A DNA stretch of 64,000 bases from Undaria pinnatifida (GCA_012845835.1 JABAKD010000019.1:5060994-5124993); one strand, 5' to 3'; positions 13,201 through 24,715 are shown, numbered from the stretch's first letter. Notes: generated by a model not told the origin, from the sequence alone. Numbers and translations: made by a program.

Positions 13201-16200
13201 CGAACCTACTTTTTCAAGGCCAGCCCATGCCACGAAAATTCCCACTAAACCAGAGGCCAGAAACATGTTTACCTACAATTTTCGTCTGCTTACCTAATTG
13301 CTTCGTGGTTTAGTTGGCCTTGGATTACGATGCACGGCCGTTCCAATGCATTTGATCTATTTCTACATCGCAGTTGAAATTGTCGGAAAACTAAACCATC
13401 AGACCACATTGGCTAACGCTGGTACTCCGGTAAAAAAAGTTGATCGTCGAACTGTGCATCGAATAACCACATTTTTTCTTAACGTTGTTTCGAATGAAGT
13501 ATAAACAGAACCTTGCGGAAAGTTGGTGCACTACTTCACGGTTGAAGGTGTACATTTTTTACGGCCAATCACCGTGATGCGCAGCGTTTTTATTGTAAGC
13601 ACCTGGCCTGAGAAACGCCGACACGTTGTTGCCGCAGACATGCCACACTCCTCGTGGTCGCTCCAGCATACTATATATTACCTTTTTAGGCGTGGCGGTA
13701 GAGTTGGGTCGTGCGTGCTGCGTCAGGCATGGCTACCTACGATTCGCGCGTCGTTTTAGGTAGCAGCGGCGGAGCAGCAATGCTTAATCGGGATGCTCGT
13801 GCGCTCAGGCAGGCGCCACCACGAGCCACACTCCGGCGCAGTCTTGGTTTGAGTGGAGGGAACTGCACCGGCAGGAGGCTGGATTCGACGACGAAGGAGA
13901 AGGGCGACTGAGCGTCGACGGGTGGGGAACAGACGGGTCGAACCCTCCCTGAACGAGAACTATTGTTTTTCAGATCAGCACCGCAAGCTGCGAGGAGCGG
14001 TTTGTTTTTTGGTACGGGGGAGAAGGGGAACCGATTAGAATTGAGCGTCAACAACAGCAAGTGCGAATGAGCGGGCCGAGTGAGCTGAGGCGATGAGGCG
14101 GTCATGGAGAACCACAGCAGGAGGATGGCACACGGAGACCCACGACCCGCACGCAAACCATCATCACGAGAGAAGCGATTGTCTTTTTTCAGGATTTTTT
14201 TACGAGGCAGTAGTACAACATGTTGCTTACGTCACTGATTTTTGTAGAGTTGGTACAGTTGTATACCCTTCATGGGGAACGACCCCCCCGCAATTTTCAA
14301 TTTTCAGGCACAGGCATCGTAGCTGCGCCGCAACCTGTCAGATAACTCGGGAAGACGGGGCGATCATTGATATTTGTTAGGTGGGTTTTGGTTCGATTGC
14401 TCTTTTTTCCCTGCATGCCGCGGGTCCTCACTTTGACAGCACTCCAGACAGCAGGCGCATTCGTCTGTGCTCACGAATACCGTGCGGTCCGTACGGTGCA
14501 GGTAGCCCAACCGCTGTAGTTTGTAGCCGCGTGTTGGTTAGTTGTGGGAACGGGGGAACTCTACGCCAAAGTTGAGTGGATACCCGCGGCCATGTGAGTT
14601 CAATTTGCATATTGGATAATTTCACTTGTGCTGCTTCTTCTTCGTATCGTGCGTTTTTAGGCGGGAAAACGAGTATTTCCCGGACGATTTTTCATTTCAT
14701 ATTTGCTTTTTCGGATCTTCCTAGGGCTCCAGCACCTTTGTGTGACCACGGACTACATGTTTGACAAGAGGTAGTGTGAGACAACGACAACAACAACAAC
14801 AACATTAGCAGTACCATCAGAAGATTTTACCATACGTGACGCATAAACTGCACCACATAGATATTCACCTTCCGAATAATCCAAGTTGTGAAAAGATGGC
14901 GGGATGGTGTCTCGCCGGCTCCGCCAACAGTCCACCAACGCCGGGCCCAAGAATACCTCCGACCGTCCAGGAAGCTGAACGTTTTGTATAGTCCCGTCAC
15001 AAGAAAGCGAAAACGGTAACCGTGGGAAAGGGGGAGAGTGGGTGTGCGGGTTGGTGGCGGGAGCCTAGGTGGATGGATGGGTGGATGCGTGCGTGGGTGG
15101 CTGGCTGTCTGGCTGGGTGGGTGGGTAGGTGGGTGGGTGCATGGGTGAGTGGGTGGGTTACCCGAAGGCTGGTTGGGTGCTGGTTGGGTGATGGCTGGCT
15201 GGGAGAGTGGCTGAACGAAACATGTGCTCAAGCTGGGGGGTAGCCACATACGTCTTGGTGAAACGTTATTCTTTTCTACCACCTTGGGCAGCGTTCACGT
15301 CGTCGTCTGAAGTGAAAGGCTGTGATAAAGCAGGCACAGGCTCCAAAATCAGTGTCCAGCTCATGCGGCAACTGTGAAAGACCCGCTGTGTGGGTGGCGA
15401 GACTGTTCGATCAAGTTGTTGTCGCGAGAACACTCACTTGTGACGACTCCCATGCCAATGGTCTCGTGCTCACTGCCACACACTTCGGAAACAAGGGTTC
15501 TGGAAACCACCATCACGCCGTTTAGCAGCCCCAGCAGAAACCTGGCGCACACGCCATAAAGAGGAGAGGAGAATATTTGAACGACCTATTGCCAACCCTC
15601 GAACATATTTTTCTCTTCTTTCCTTTCTTCATCCCATTTATAATGCTCGCACTCCCTCCCAGTAGTATCTCAGATCTGGGGTCATATGGCAGGCCTTCCT
15701 CCCCCCTCCCCGCTACGGTACGTGCCTTCACTTTTATCGCGAGAATAATTCATAATTTTCTTCCCTCGTCGACTCGTTCGGAATTGTTCCTAGCCACGCT
15801 GTTATAAGTGCTCTCAGTAGTTGATCCTTTTTTCTCTGATATTTTTTGCATTTATTCAAACATTTTCTAAATCTCACTACGGTGGAAATCGAACTCAAGG
15901 ACCAAGGCTAGCAGTATTCGACGGTGACCACGCATTGAACTTAATGTATATTGTCGAGACATAGTCTATACAGTATAAAAATATAACATTGAATTTAATG
16001 CGTATTGCTTTATTCTACATCATTGATTTTTAGTTCCATTTAACTTAGTAAGAGGTGTTACCCCAACGGCATTCTGGACAAGTCGTCGTCGCAGGCGTCT
16101 ACCTTTCTACTTGCCTTCTTTTACGGCGTATAGGGTTCAGCATCCACGTTGTTTTATCAGCCTTGTGTGCTCCTTGAGTTTTTCGCTCGCCAATTCTTAC

Positions 16201-19200
16201 GCAAGAATTAACAACACGGTTTACCTCCACACGTCCATCAAGACTTGTTGCTGAGCAAGGCCATCACACGGCCAGGAGGCCAACTTTGAGAACTCGTTTT
16301 TAGGTAAACCGGAGCCATTCGCGCAAGTGTCCACGCACATGGATTGCTTTGCTTTTCGATAGTTATTGCCATCGAATGAATGGTTTGCTACGCTGCACCA
16401 ATTATAAATGGATCGAGTCTGCCATAATTGGAGGTACTTACCCATGCGCGCGTGTGGCTTATACTTGGCGGAGAGAGCCCCCCCCGCTCTCTACCCTAGT
16501 CATGATCACCTTTCTCGCATCTAGTCTTATGATTGTACCCGTGCGCTATTGTTAATAGGTGCATGACAGCATGTCTGCGCGCACCTCATGTTCTAAAACA
16601 ATTTTTTTACTGCAACGTTTTCCTCGGGATATCCTGGTTAGGGGTTTTGGAGTTTATTGTGTACTGCACATTCTCGACAGATAAATACAATAACGTAGTT
16701 GTCCATCCTTTCACAGGGGATCCTTACCTATTAGGTTCAGGCATCTACAGCAGCAATAATGCTGCTATTGTTTTTTTGGGGCTGTATACGAAGTAGCAAC
16801 ATACCCTCCGATATTGTTAAACTTGGTGGGTGTTTCGAATGAATGCATGAAAAGTCTTTAAACAGGTTATGAGTGCACTCTCAGACGGATGACTCGTGAC
16901 GGTCTTCAGACGTTAACACCGAGCCGTCTCGATACGAGCTCGAGCAAATATGACGACGAATGCATGAAAAGTCTTTAAACAGGTTATGAGTGCACTCTCA
17001 GACGGATGACTCGTGACGGTTTTCAGACGTTAACACCGAGCCGTCTCGATACGAGCTCGAGCAGATATGACGACGAATTATATGGTAGAGGATCACATCA
17101 AGTGGGCTGTCATTGGGCTAACAAAATGTGATGGTACAAAGAGTTACACACAAGATGTGCGGGACGACAGTGAACTTGGTGTGCGAGCACTCCTGCTCTC
17201 CTTCTCCTCTACCTTAGGCAAACAGTCACCTCGTACTGTAATATCCACTACATAGAACACCCAGGCTAATCTTACGCACGTGAGCTCAGTCAACATTTGC
17301 AAAAGCTTACGCGCGTAACATCAGTTAACATGTTACTCGGTGGAATGTCGTGTCAAAATGTGTGCCCCCTTCCATACTCAACGCAATGAACATAGGCCAG
17401 GCGCTGGACAGCTTACCCAGCACCTGGTACTCTGCACAGCCATTTTAACTATGTAATGGACATGTACCTGGTACTCTGGGTCCCGTGAGGGTTCTGCACT
17501 TTAGTAATCCCAACTAATTGTTGTCGCTTGAGGATGAATATCGTACGAAACATGCTGTTTATAAGTTCAACAACGTGAACGTTTCTTTTATGCAGAACAT
17601 TTCCGCGTGTGGCGGCGTGCTGCAACACGAACCCCCTCCCCGGCTCTTGCATTTCGGCCGGTACGATTGGCTGCAATGGCAATAAATCATGCGTGGTCGC
17701 TGTACCGTATCGTTTTCCCTGCCTGACTACTAAACAATGTTCGATGAACGCCCTCCTATGGTCTGGCAGGGTCGTGAGACTGAGATCCCGTCGCAGCGCA
17801 TACGTGCGATGGAGATACGATTGCCTGAAGCCTGACGCCACGGATGAGTGATCGTCTTGACAACTAGCAACGTAGTCGACTAATCGACACACGACGCGTA
17901 TGAAAATACGTGGAAGTGTGGTGAGCTAAAGCTTTAATTTTCCCCATCCGCCGGAAGATAAAAAAAAAAAAAAAAAAAGTAGTCGACTGTACTCCTTGTC
18001 CGACCAGGCCCTTGCTGAATGCACCCGCCAAACGTTATGCTTCGCTAAGGTAATATTACCAAGATTGCGATTGCTAACCCAAACCGAACCGTGCCCAAGA
18101 GTTTGGCAACAACCCGCTTGAAGTTCAACTATATGGAGAAAATGCTGCGATCGTTAAGTCAACGCGACTTTTAACTCACCTAAAAGTGAAGGCGACTGCG
18201 AATGTTGTCGAACACCCGAACAGCACTGAACAAATGGCGGTTGACACGATGCCGAACACCAGCACGAAGCGCCGGCCCAAACGGTCGGCCACCAGACCCC
18301 AGAAGTGCGAAGAACACAAGCGGCCGATCATGAACGACGAAGACAGCACACCGGCGTAGTATCCTGTACAGGTAAACGTCAGGAGTGTGGGTGGTCTTCT
18401 GATGTGGAGATATGCATGTTCTTACTAGAGCTCAAATGTGTGGGCGATATGCCAATCCCCAGGAGCGCCAATAGTGCAATCGGATGATCAAGAAGTTTGT
18501 AGACAGTGCAGCAGAAAGCTGTAGACAGTGCAGCGGCGGAGTACCCTCGAAAATACGTTAAGTGTGAGGCGTGTGGCAACCGAATGCTCCGAACATCGAC
18601 CGTTCGTATGTCCTAGGGTTTCTGCCGTGGACGCACGCCTGCTCATGTTCGAACAGTGACATATAACCGACGTAAAAGCCTTGGGACGTCGTCGACTACA
18701 ACGTGCATATGGTGTTGCTCTGTTCAACTCTCGGTGGCTACTGATCTATGTGTGCCCGTGTACCGTGCCGGGGATACAACGTTGTTGGCGTTGGTCTCCC
18801 TCGACCACCAGCAAATGTGGAGGCGTGGAAGTGCGTGTTGTGCTCATCGAGTCGAGACAAGCTATAGTTGAGGCGGAACAACTCTTGCCCAATTATTCAC
18901 TGATTCCAAGACAGAATGCGCCCCGAAACCCGCAAATCTGTCACCGAATGTTTCCATGGCTGCTAGACACGAGGAATGATGCTGTAACGTACGCCAGTAA
19001 TAGATTATCTTGTTTGCTGAGGACTATCGAACGATTACTTCAAGGTGGCAAGGAACACCAAAGTAAACGAGATACGGCAAGACAATGGAACTGGTTTTCA
19101 AAACCAGCAATTATATTTATAGAGAAATTCAGGCGGGGTCTACCGTAGAATTACTTCTTGGCGCAGCACGCGCTCTACTGGGTATATACAGCAGCACTAC

Positions 19201-20226
19201 TGTACCCACTTTAACCACAAGTCAAGTAACTCAAAATGCGAAGCACGTAGGGCTCCGAACTGAACCTAACAGCACCCAATCCCATCAGCATTGATCTCCG
19301 GGACTCTACCCTCAATGCCTTCGCTCGTGCTACGAGTTCTGAAGCATATATTTAGTTGGTCCTGAGCTGGAATTGAAGTTGATAAGCACTCGCGCCATCG
19401 AAACTGGGCCGCTGAAATAATTTATCCTAAAAGCCGAAAATTGAAGAGCCCTACCGTAGCATTGGTCGCTCTATATGCACCCTCTGGATTGTTGTACCGA
19501 CCTACCTACGCCTGGTAGTGCTTGCCAGCGAATGCCGCTGGTCCATAATATGCTCTACCGTACCAAGTGGATTTCTCCATTCCCGTGCCAACTCCTCCGA
19601 TATGTAGCAGGTGCAGCGTAAGTATATCGATGAGAGTCCGCCGAGGGAACTATTTTGAGGTTGTGTCGCATATAAGATCTGCATGGTCGAACTGATGAAT
19701 AGCAACAATCGATTATTATGCCGCCGCTCCCCTCTGCTTTTCGTACCTGGAACGAATAGATACACCAATTGTTTGTGTCGTCCGACGATATGAAAAAAAA
19801 ATATCAACGCCAACCTATCGTAGCGATTCTTAAAACAAAAAAAGATAACCACGTATGGCCAAGGTCTTTGGAAGAGCGCAGCGCAGGACACTTGGTGAAA
19901 ATAGAAATAATGCCGACCCGGGATGGGTTTCTCGTTCTGGACAGGAGATGTATAACGGCTCCCGGATCCCCTTTCAAGTATACTCTTGCGACCGCCAGCC
20001 CTTGCATAAAAAGCTGATCCTTGCCAATAGTAGGTGTCCTTGGCTGTAGATCCAAACTAAATCTTCTCGCTTTCTGCCTTTAATCACCTGATTCGTCCTT
20101 GTCATCAACAACCCCGAGGTGTTCCACCATGTAGCCGGCGTATGCGAACACGCTCATCTGGACGACCATTGAGCTAACCAGACTGGCCATGATCGCCAGC
20201 ATGGCCACATAAGGAAACGGAGCCAT
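7018..20226 (-). CDS. ZIF-like major facilitator superfamily transporter, nine exons
   Basis: A 12-helix membrane carrier reconstructed from nine exons: 20226-20088, 18363-18180, 15541-15438, 14974-14869, 12103-11990, 10858-10498, 9466-9371, 8294-8070 and 7281-7018. Joined, they read 530 codons to a TGA with no internal stop. Every intron has GT..AG and the phases match at all eight junctions. Residues 69-78 carry MFS motif A (GLVADRLGRR) after helix 2, preceded by the family block GYYAGVLSSSF. Exon 6 (about 217-336) encodes the long polar loop between helices 6 and 7; exon 7 has GFDEVYPLW; exon 9 has RRGELNGVSVT near helix 11. This pattern is that of the plant ZIF1/ZIFL and fungal relatives. 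The substrate cannot be inferred. The ATG at 20226-20224 is the first in frame; a possible acceptor at 20243 leaves room for an upstream exon I could not find. Introns are 0.46-2.8 kb and repeat-laden. Confidence 0.85.
8070..8294 (-). CDS. Transporter exon 8 (helices 8-10)
   Basis: A 75-codon phase-0 exon with acceptor CGACAG and donor GTGGGT. It encodes helix segments (VFFSCGLTVLALETLVVPYV, IPVYILLPMLSRV, FTSVTLLVTCYAG) and a short loop TPRLGVKTSQ. Confidence 0.88.
8385..8670. repeat. Degenerate (ATC)n trinucleotide tract in transporter intron 7
   Basis: The plus strand is a run of ATC/GTC triplets with scattered changes. The minus-strand frame through it reads as an Asp-rich string only because of this composition; it lies inside an intron and is not a gene. 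Confidence 0.85.
9371..9466 (-). CDS. Transporter exon 7 (PLW motif)
   Basis: A 32-codon phase-0 exon with acceptor CTCCTCAG and donor GTGCGT. It encodes GFDEVYPLWALTS and KGGLDWSTPQIGK, the conserved segment between helices 7 and 8 in ZIF-like carriers. Confidence 0.88.
10498..10858 (-). CDS. Transporter exon 6 (central loop and start of helix 7)
   Basis: Encodes 120 codons: a Ser/Gly/Cys-rich then charged polar loop, ending in SLLAQGHIRVLLLMNGIYA at helix 7. The donor (GTGCGG) sits at the start of a short GCGGT repeat, so the exact 3' end could shift by a unit. The acceptor (TTTAAAG after a pyrimidine tract) is the least certain junction in the gene. Confidence 0.7.
11990..12103 (-). CDS. 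Transporter exon 5 (helix 6)
   Basis: Acceptor ACACCAG, donor GTGAGT. It encodes FPYLLPNLVGAGLSLIALPL and the start of the central loop (KDPQLAASSINP). Both ends fit the neighbouring phases. Confidence 0.87.
13690..14790 (+). repeat. 1.1-kb dispersed repeat, copy 1 (inside transporter intron 4)
   Basis: Aligns along its whole length with the reverse complement of 22205-23285. Shared stretches include GACGACGAAGGAG, CTGAGCGTCGACGGG, GGCACACGGAGACCCACGA and CACTCCAGACAGCAGG. A related terminal piece recurs near 40050-40110. Both copies carry short open frames sharing SPVPK and LLAACGADL, but no domain was recognised. It is probably a non-autonomous element or a duplicated fragment of one. Confidence 0.8.
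14869..14974 (-). CDS. Transporter exon 4 (helix 5)
   Basis: Acceptor ACGTTCAG, donor GTGAAT. It encodes SWTVGGILGPGVGGLLAEPA, the proline/glycine-rich helix 5 segment (antiporter-like motif C), followed by HHPAIFSQLGLFG. Confidence 0.87.
15044..15200 (+). repeat. GGGT/GGAT-rich minisatellite in transporter intron 3
   Basis: Tetranucleotide-like units (GGGT, GGAT, GGCT) repeat imperfectly on the plus strand. No coding meaning is supported. Confidence 0.8.
15438..15541 (-). CDS. Transporter exon 3 (helix 4)
   Basis: The acceptor GCGCCAG completes an Arg codon from exon 2; the donor is GTGAGT. It encodes RFLLGLLNGVMVV, then the cytoplasmic VSEVCGSEHETIGMG block typical of the family. Confidence 0.88.
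15605..15945 (-). mobile_element. tRNA-derived SINE, family A copy 1
   Basis: Aligns with 49557-49905. The minus strand begins in a tRNA-like head with an RNA polymerase III B-box-like GAGTTCGATTTCC. The body contains the shared blocks CTCCCAGTAGTAT, GGGGTCATAT and AGTTGATCCTTTT. It lies in transporter intron 2. The best A-box match is in the other copy (GTGGTCTAGTGGGGTTA). Confidence 0.65.
16060..16150 (-). repeat. Fragment of SINE-like family B
   Basis: Shares short blocks (TTCTGGACAAG, GCGTATAGGGTTCAGCA) with the reverse complement of 50100-50230 and with 38270-38360. It is a partial and diverged copy. Confidence 0.4.
16841..17074. repeat. 117-bp tandem duplication, nearly identical
   Basis: The copies at 16841-16957 and 16958-17074 differ at about two bases (TCTTCAG/TTTTCAG and CAAAT/CAGAT). 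Such identity beside decayed repeats indicates a recent duplication. It lies in transporter intron 2. Confidence 0.92.
17150..18179. other. Rest of transporter intron 2, no feature recognised
   Basis: Contains a run of about 19 A residues near 17959, perhaps a retroposition tail. A 147-codon minus-strand open frame (17449-17892) has no recognised domain. Confidence 0.4.
18180..18363 (-). CDS. Transporter exon 2 (helices 2-3, motif A)
   Basis: Acceptor TGTACAG, donor GTGAGT. It encodes 60 codons plus split codons at both ends, with YYAGVLSSSFMIGR and the MFS motif A loop VADRLGRR. This exon has no start codon and is not visible as an ordinary open frame. Confidence 0.88.
18364..20087 (-). other. 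Transporter intron 1
   Basis: Bounded by donor GTGATT and acceptor TGTACAG. It includes short motifs resembling transposon ends (CTACCGTAGAATT near 19140, CTACCGTAGCATTGG near 19452) that recur at 25016 and, in altered form, in the MITE at 36988. No gene was recognised inside it. Confidence 0.6.
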
Positions 20227-20242
20227 TTGCAGCACAGGACAC
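20088..20242 (-). CDS. Transporter exon 1 (first helix)
   Basis: From ATG 20226 it encodes a hydrophobic helix (MAPFPYVAMLAIMASLV...) and ends in DDKDES plus one base (phase 1) before the donor GTGATT. An in-frame stop lies just upstream of an AG at 20243, so translation either starts at this ATG or arrives by splicing at 20242, which would add about five codons (CPVLQ). Confidence 0.75.
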
Positions 20243-20423
20243 CTTTAAAACTGGACAAACAACGATAACAATGAGCATTAGTAAAATTATCTTCATAATT
20301 GAGTCGCCCACGTCCAGCCGTACATGCATAGGCGCGCACGTAAGGGAAAACAGAGAGAACAACACACAACAATAGAACTCTTGTAGGTCTCTCTATTAAA
20401 TTCGTTTGAAAACTGGCATCTAA

Positions 20424-20504
20424 ATGTCTGTGTGTTCGCCTGTCTGTCTGTCCGTCTGTCTGCCTGTCTGTATGTCTGTCTGTGTGTATGTCTGTCTGTC
20501 TGCC

Positions 20505-20600
<96 letters not shown>

Positions 20601-20652
20601 GGTCTGTCTGTCTGTCTGTCTGTCTGTGTGTTTGTCTGCCTGTTTGTCTCGA
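20424..20652 (+). repeat. (TCTG)n microsatellite
   Basis: About 230 bp of TCTG units, very regular in the middle. It sits about 200 bp upstream of the first recognised transporter exon. Open frames through it (Cys/Leu/Ser/Val or Thr/Asp/Arg/Gln repeats) are artefacts. Confidence 0.97.
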
Positions 20653-20654
20653 TC

Positions 20655-21350
20655 ACCAAGCTCAAAGGCATATTGCACAACGAACTCTAAACGCACGCGA
20701 CGAGCCAGGAGCGGGATTGACCAGATAAAGGGCAGACGATAATCACGGTGGTTTAACGTCAAGTAGTCAATAGTTCGGAGAGGTAGCTCTTTTGGAGTGT
20801 GTTACGTTGGTCCGGATCGGCCTGATGCAGATAATAACAATTCCGTCATGCACGCGGACCGACGAAAACACCATTACTGCCACTCCTCCTATAGTAACGA
20901 AAATTTTGAAGCCGAGGGAGTGGCACCGCCGAAGCTTTAAATTATCCTCTTCGTCGTTGGGTCGCGCACGGACAACAGTACCCCTGATACATATCTAGGC
21001 ACACATGAAAGGTATAAACAGAATAAAACACCGATAAAACGTTTAGAGTATATTTTTTTCATGAATGACGTATGTCTGTATCGCTGGCTGTGTGTCACCA
21101 AGCTCAAACACACATACATTGCATTTCGCACATTGAATCGCTCGCGACAAGCCCGGGGTGGGATTGAGAAACAATATAGCGGGGAAGATGCTCGTGCTGT
21201 GTTTCATATGAAGCCGTCCAGATTTCGGAGAGGTAGCTCGATTTTTGAGTGGCTGTTGGATGGGGTCGGTATGAGCTAATGAAGTTCTGAGGAAATACCG
21301 CCGTGCACGCGAACCGAGAATGAAACCATTACTCCCACCCTTCCATCAAC
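20655..21350 (+). repeat. About 250-bp direct duplication (20655-20910 and 21095-21350)
   Basis: Both halves follow TCTG-like sequence and share TCACCAAGCTCAAA, TTCGGAGAGGTAGCTC and the order of further short blocks (GCACGCG..CCGA, CCATTACT). The copies are strongly diverged. Confidence 0.65.
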
Positions 21351-22204
21351 ATAGAAGTCATATGATAAGATTTGCCGTTCGAGTATGAAACCCGGGCGCG
21401 GTTACACACTGGCGGTCATGTAGAATGCACTCTCTCCCAGTAATGAAACCCAGTCTGGGTCAGCATTGGTAGTGTTCAGTGCTAGGTGTACAACATAGGT
21501 CACAGGGCTAGGTGCAGTGGGTATGTATGAAGTTCGACTGATGTGCCCCTGTCGCTACTGCGGCTACCGCTGTTTTCTCCTTGTCGCCTACGGCAGTAGC
21601 GCATACACATCTGCATGGAAACCTCGTTATATAGAGACACATGTGGGTTCGATTACAATAACTGACTTACCGGGGACGGGCGTAACGGAGATCTTGTTGA
21701 CGTGGGCATATAGTCAAAGAAGTCTAAACACAGTCCCACAACTGTGCAGATAGGCCCATGCTCCACATGCGAACACAGCAGTACTACTGTAATGTTTCTG
21801 TTACTATAGCTGATCCTGCAATATTGGATGTCACATATTGCACGTTGAAATGTTGGTGGCTCCACGGCCTATGGGGACTTAGCTCACGAGCTCTGAGCCC
21901 AGGCCGTTGCTGTGTGTGCTTTCGCTTGAATTATGCGCTGCATGGTGCGTGTAGTTGTTGGTTTTCGTGCGTTCTTCACCCGATAATTGGACGCCCTCTG
22001 CGTACAATGACCAAGCATGCTCACAACCTCCCCCTTTAAAACATATTGCTTTGAGTATTTGACAGTGTCCGCTGTACGCCGTAAGTTGCATATGGTATGC
22101 GTCTATTGGTTCACTTCCCAACCGAATTCCCTAATACCTTGCTTTCTGTAGGCTGCAGGTTGCCAGGGAATCTGTCGGCCTGCACCGTCTGGCGCAGCAG
22201 CTAT

Positions 22205-23285
22205 AGATACGGCAGTTATCGTTGTTGTCTCACATTAACTCTTGTCAAACCTCTAGAGTCCGTGGTCGCACGGAGGCGCTGGAGCCGTAGGATCTGAAAA
22301 AGCAAATGAAACAAAAATTCGTCCGGGAAATACTGCGTTTTCCCCTAGTACTCACGATACATGAAGGCGCACAAGCGAAATGATCCAATATGCAAACTGA
22401 ACTAACATGGCCGCGCGTGTCTATTCAACTATAGCATGGAGTTCCCTCGTTCCCACATCTGACCAACTCGCGCCTACAAACTACAGCGGTTGGGCTGCCT
22501 GCACCGTACGAACTGCACGGTAATCGTGAGCACAGACGAACACGCCTGCTGTCTGGAGTGCTGTCAGATTGACGACCCGTGGGTATGAAGTAAAAGAAAT
22601 AGCAATCGAACCAAAAACCACCATACAAATGTTAATGATCGCCACGTCTTCCCGAGTTATCTGGCAGGTTGAAGCGCAGCTATGACGCCCGTGCCTGAAC
22701 ATTGCGGGCCATGCAACTTTACGAACTCTACAAAATTCAGTGACGCAAGTAGCATGCACTGTTGCCTGGTAAAAAATACAGGAAAAAGACGATCACTGTT
22801 CTCATGATGACGGGGTGTGTGCGGGTCGTGGGTCTCCGTGTGCCATCCTTCTGCTACGGTTCTCCACGGTTGCCTTAGCTCACTCGGCCCGCTCCTTCGC
22901 AAGTGCTCTCGTGGACACTCAATCCCAGTCGATTCCCCCTTCTCCCCCGTCCCAAAAAGAAATGCGCTCCTCGCAGCTTGTGGTGCTGATCTGCAAAACC
23001 TTTTTTCTCGTTCAGGAAGAGATAAATCCGTCTCTTTCCCGCCCGTCGACGCTCAGTCGCCCTCCTCCTTCGTCGTCGGATCCAGCCTCGTGCCGGAGCA
23101 GGTTTCTCCACATGCAAACCGAGACTGCGCTGTAGTTTGGTTTTGGTGGCGGCTGGCTCCGCGCACGAGCATCCCGATCAAGCATTGCTGCTCCGCCGCT
23201 ACTGCGTAAAACGACGCGCGAATTGTACGTGACCATGCCGAACGCACCACGTACGACCCGACTCTACCCATCCATACGCCTAAGC
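22205..23285 (-). repeat. 1.1-kb dispersed repeat, copy 2 (inverted relative to copy 1)
   Basis: Reverse-complement partner of 13690-14790, diverged by many substitutions and short indels. It lies upstream of the transporter gene while its partner lies in that gene's intron. Terminal inverted repeats and target duplications were not found. Confidence 0.8.
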
Positions 23286-23289
23286 CTCG

Positions 23290-24715
23290 CCTCCACAAGC
23301 AGCAGCAAGAAGGCATCACTCGTTTATTGTGGATCCGGCCTTGCACCCGCCAGAAAGACCACCCCCCATCGCTTCAAATATGTTAGAGGGCATGCCCTTA
23401 CCGAGGCGGCAAGGGGAACGGAGGTACGGCAGTAATCGCACTTAAAATCATACATACGACGACACAGTCACACGATGCATATGCACACCGGACCAACTGA
23501 ATCATGAATCATTGACCATCAGGCTAGTCTCGCTGAGAAACCGACGGTACAATCTATCGGGAAGTATCCGGTAACGTCGGGTTCAGTTAAGAATGCTAGA
23601 CACTCGAAACCAAAATGCACTTTCGGTGAAACCAGAATCTAACCGAGCCATTTTTGAATTCGGTTCATAACCTTGAGCAGCGGAGGGCACGTGCGTGTAT
23701 ATGCAGCTGGTCAGGACAAGCAGTAGACAGCATAGGTAGTATGCTGTACGCGTAATACAATACAGCGTACGGTCGACTCCCCGTCCGTCAACCGGGTAGC
23801 ATCATACCATTGCCATGCGTAACAACGCAGTCGTACTGGCATTTGGTTCGACCAGTACCACCGCTTGCTGTGTCCTTACGTCGGTGTGCGCCGGGTGGCG
23901 CTTTTACTCGTGGAAATTTTAACTTGAATGCGAGTCAATCACTACTAGATCAAAGCGACCAAGCGGAAGCTTAGCGCAAAAATACATCCGATATTGGCCG
24001 TTGTGCGTATTTTATGTGCCCTTCATTTCAGCAAGGCCTGCTGTGCCACGAGTTGGGTACATAGTATTTGTTATTTTCTGACGGGATACCTACACTTACA
24101 ACACCCTTGTTTACTTGTTGTACCCGTCGATGCACCCTCCCCCATGCGCCCGAACTTGCCACGGGCAGAGGGGATTCTTTAACTACTTTCTACCGTCTTA
24201 CCGAGTGTTGGCCCGCTAACGAAGAGGACACAAATACAAGTGTTCATGCGTCCCCATAATTCGCCAAGGACGCTGTCACAGATGACGAGGGCGTCCAACA
24301 CGGTCGTGAGCCATGTATACATCCCTTCGTCTCCTTCAACCCTCTACCGTCAATTCAATAGGCTAAGCAAGCTGGACAGCATGACGTGGGAGCTAGTTTG
24401 TCTCAGATGACCGGTATGTCACCGCCCAATCAGGATACTTGGTTATTCCGATATATATCGCATTCAAGATCGGTTTGTTTTTATAATGATGGCCGCTCGT
24501 GCCCGTACCTATGGGGCCTTAACTTGCGGTCGATCCGCAAAGGTGCAACCCTGCACTTCACATGCCTCTTAACCAATCGATGTCTCGAACATATTCTCGA
24601 AAGCGCGCCGTGTGGTTTTTCGTCACGAGCGAACGTTTGTAATATGTAGACGCATTATGCAAAGCACACGAGGTATGCCATTTAATCCAGGCCAGAAACA
24701 AGGGCGGTTTTCACA
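23290..24715. other. Unassigned region
   Basis: Open frames of up to 87 codons occur on both strands, without recognised domains or shared repeats. Confidence 0.3.

Noticed and set aside
13737-14156. 139-codon frame, partly shared with a 130-codon frame at 22817-23209
   Set aside because: Both lie in the two arms of a dispersed repeat. The shared stretch is short and shifts frame, so it reflects repeat homology more than protein constraint.
17449-17892. 147-codon minus-strand frame in transporter intron 2
   Set aside because: No recognised domain, and it lies inside an intron on the same strand as the gene without plausible splice joining.
20154-20762. 202-codon Thr/Asp/Arg/Gln-repeat frame
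   Set aside because: It follows the (TCTG)n microsatellite; its end overlaps transporter exon 1 in another frame.
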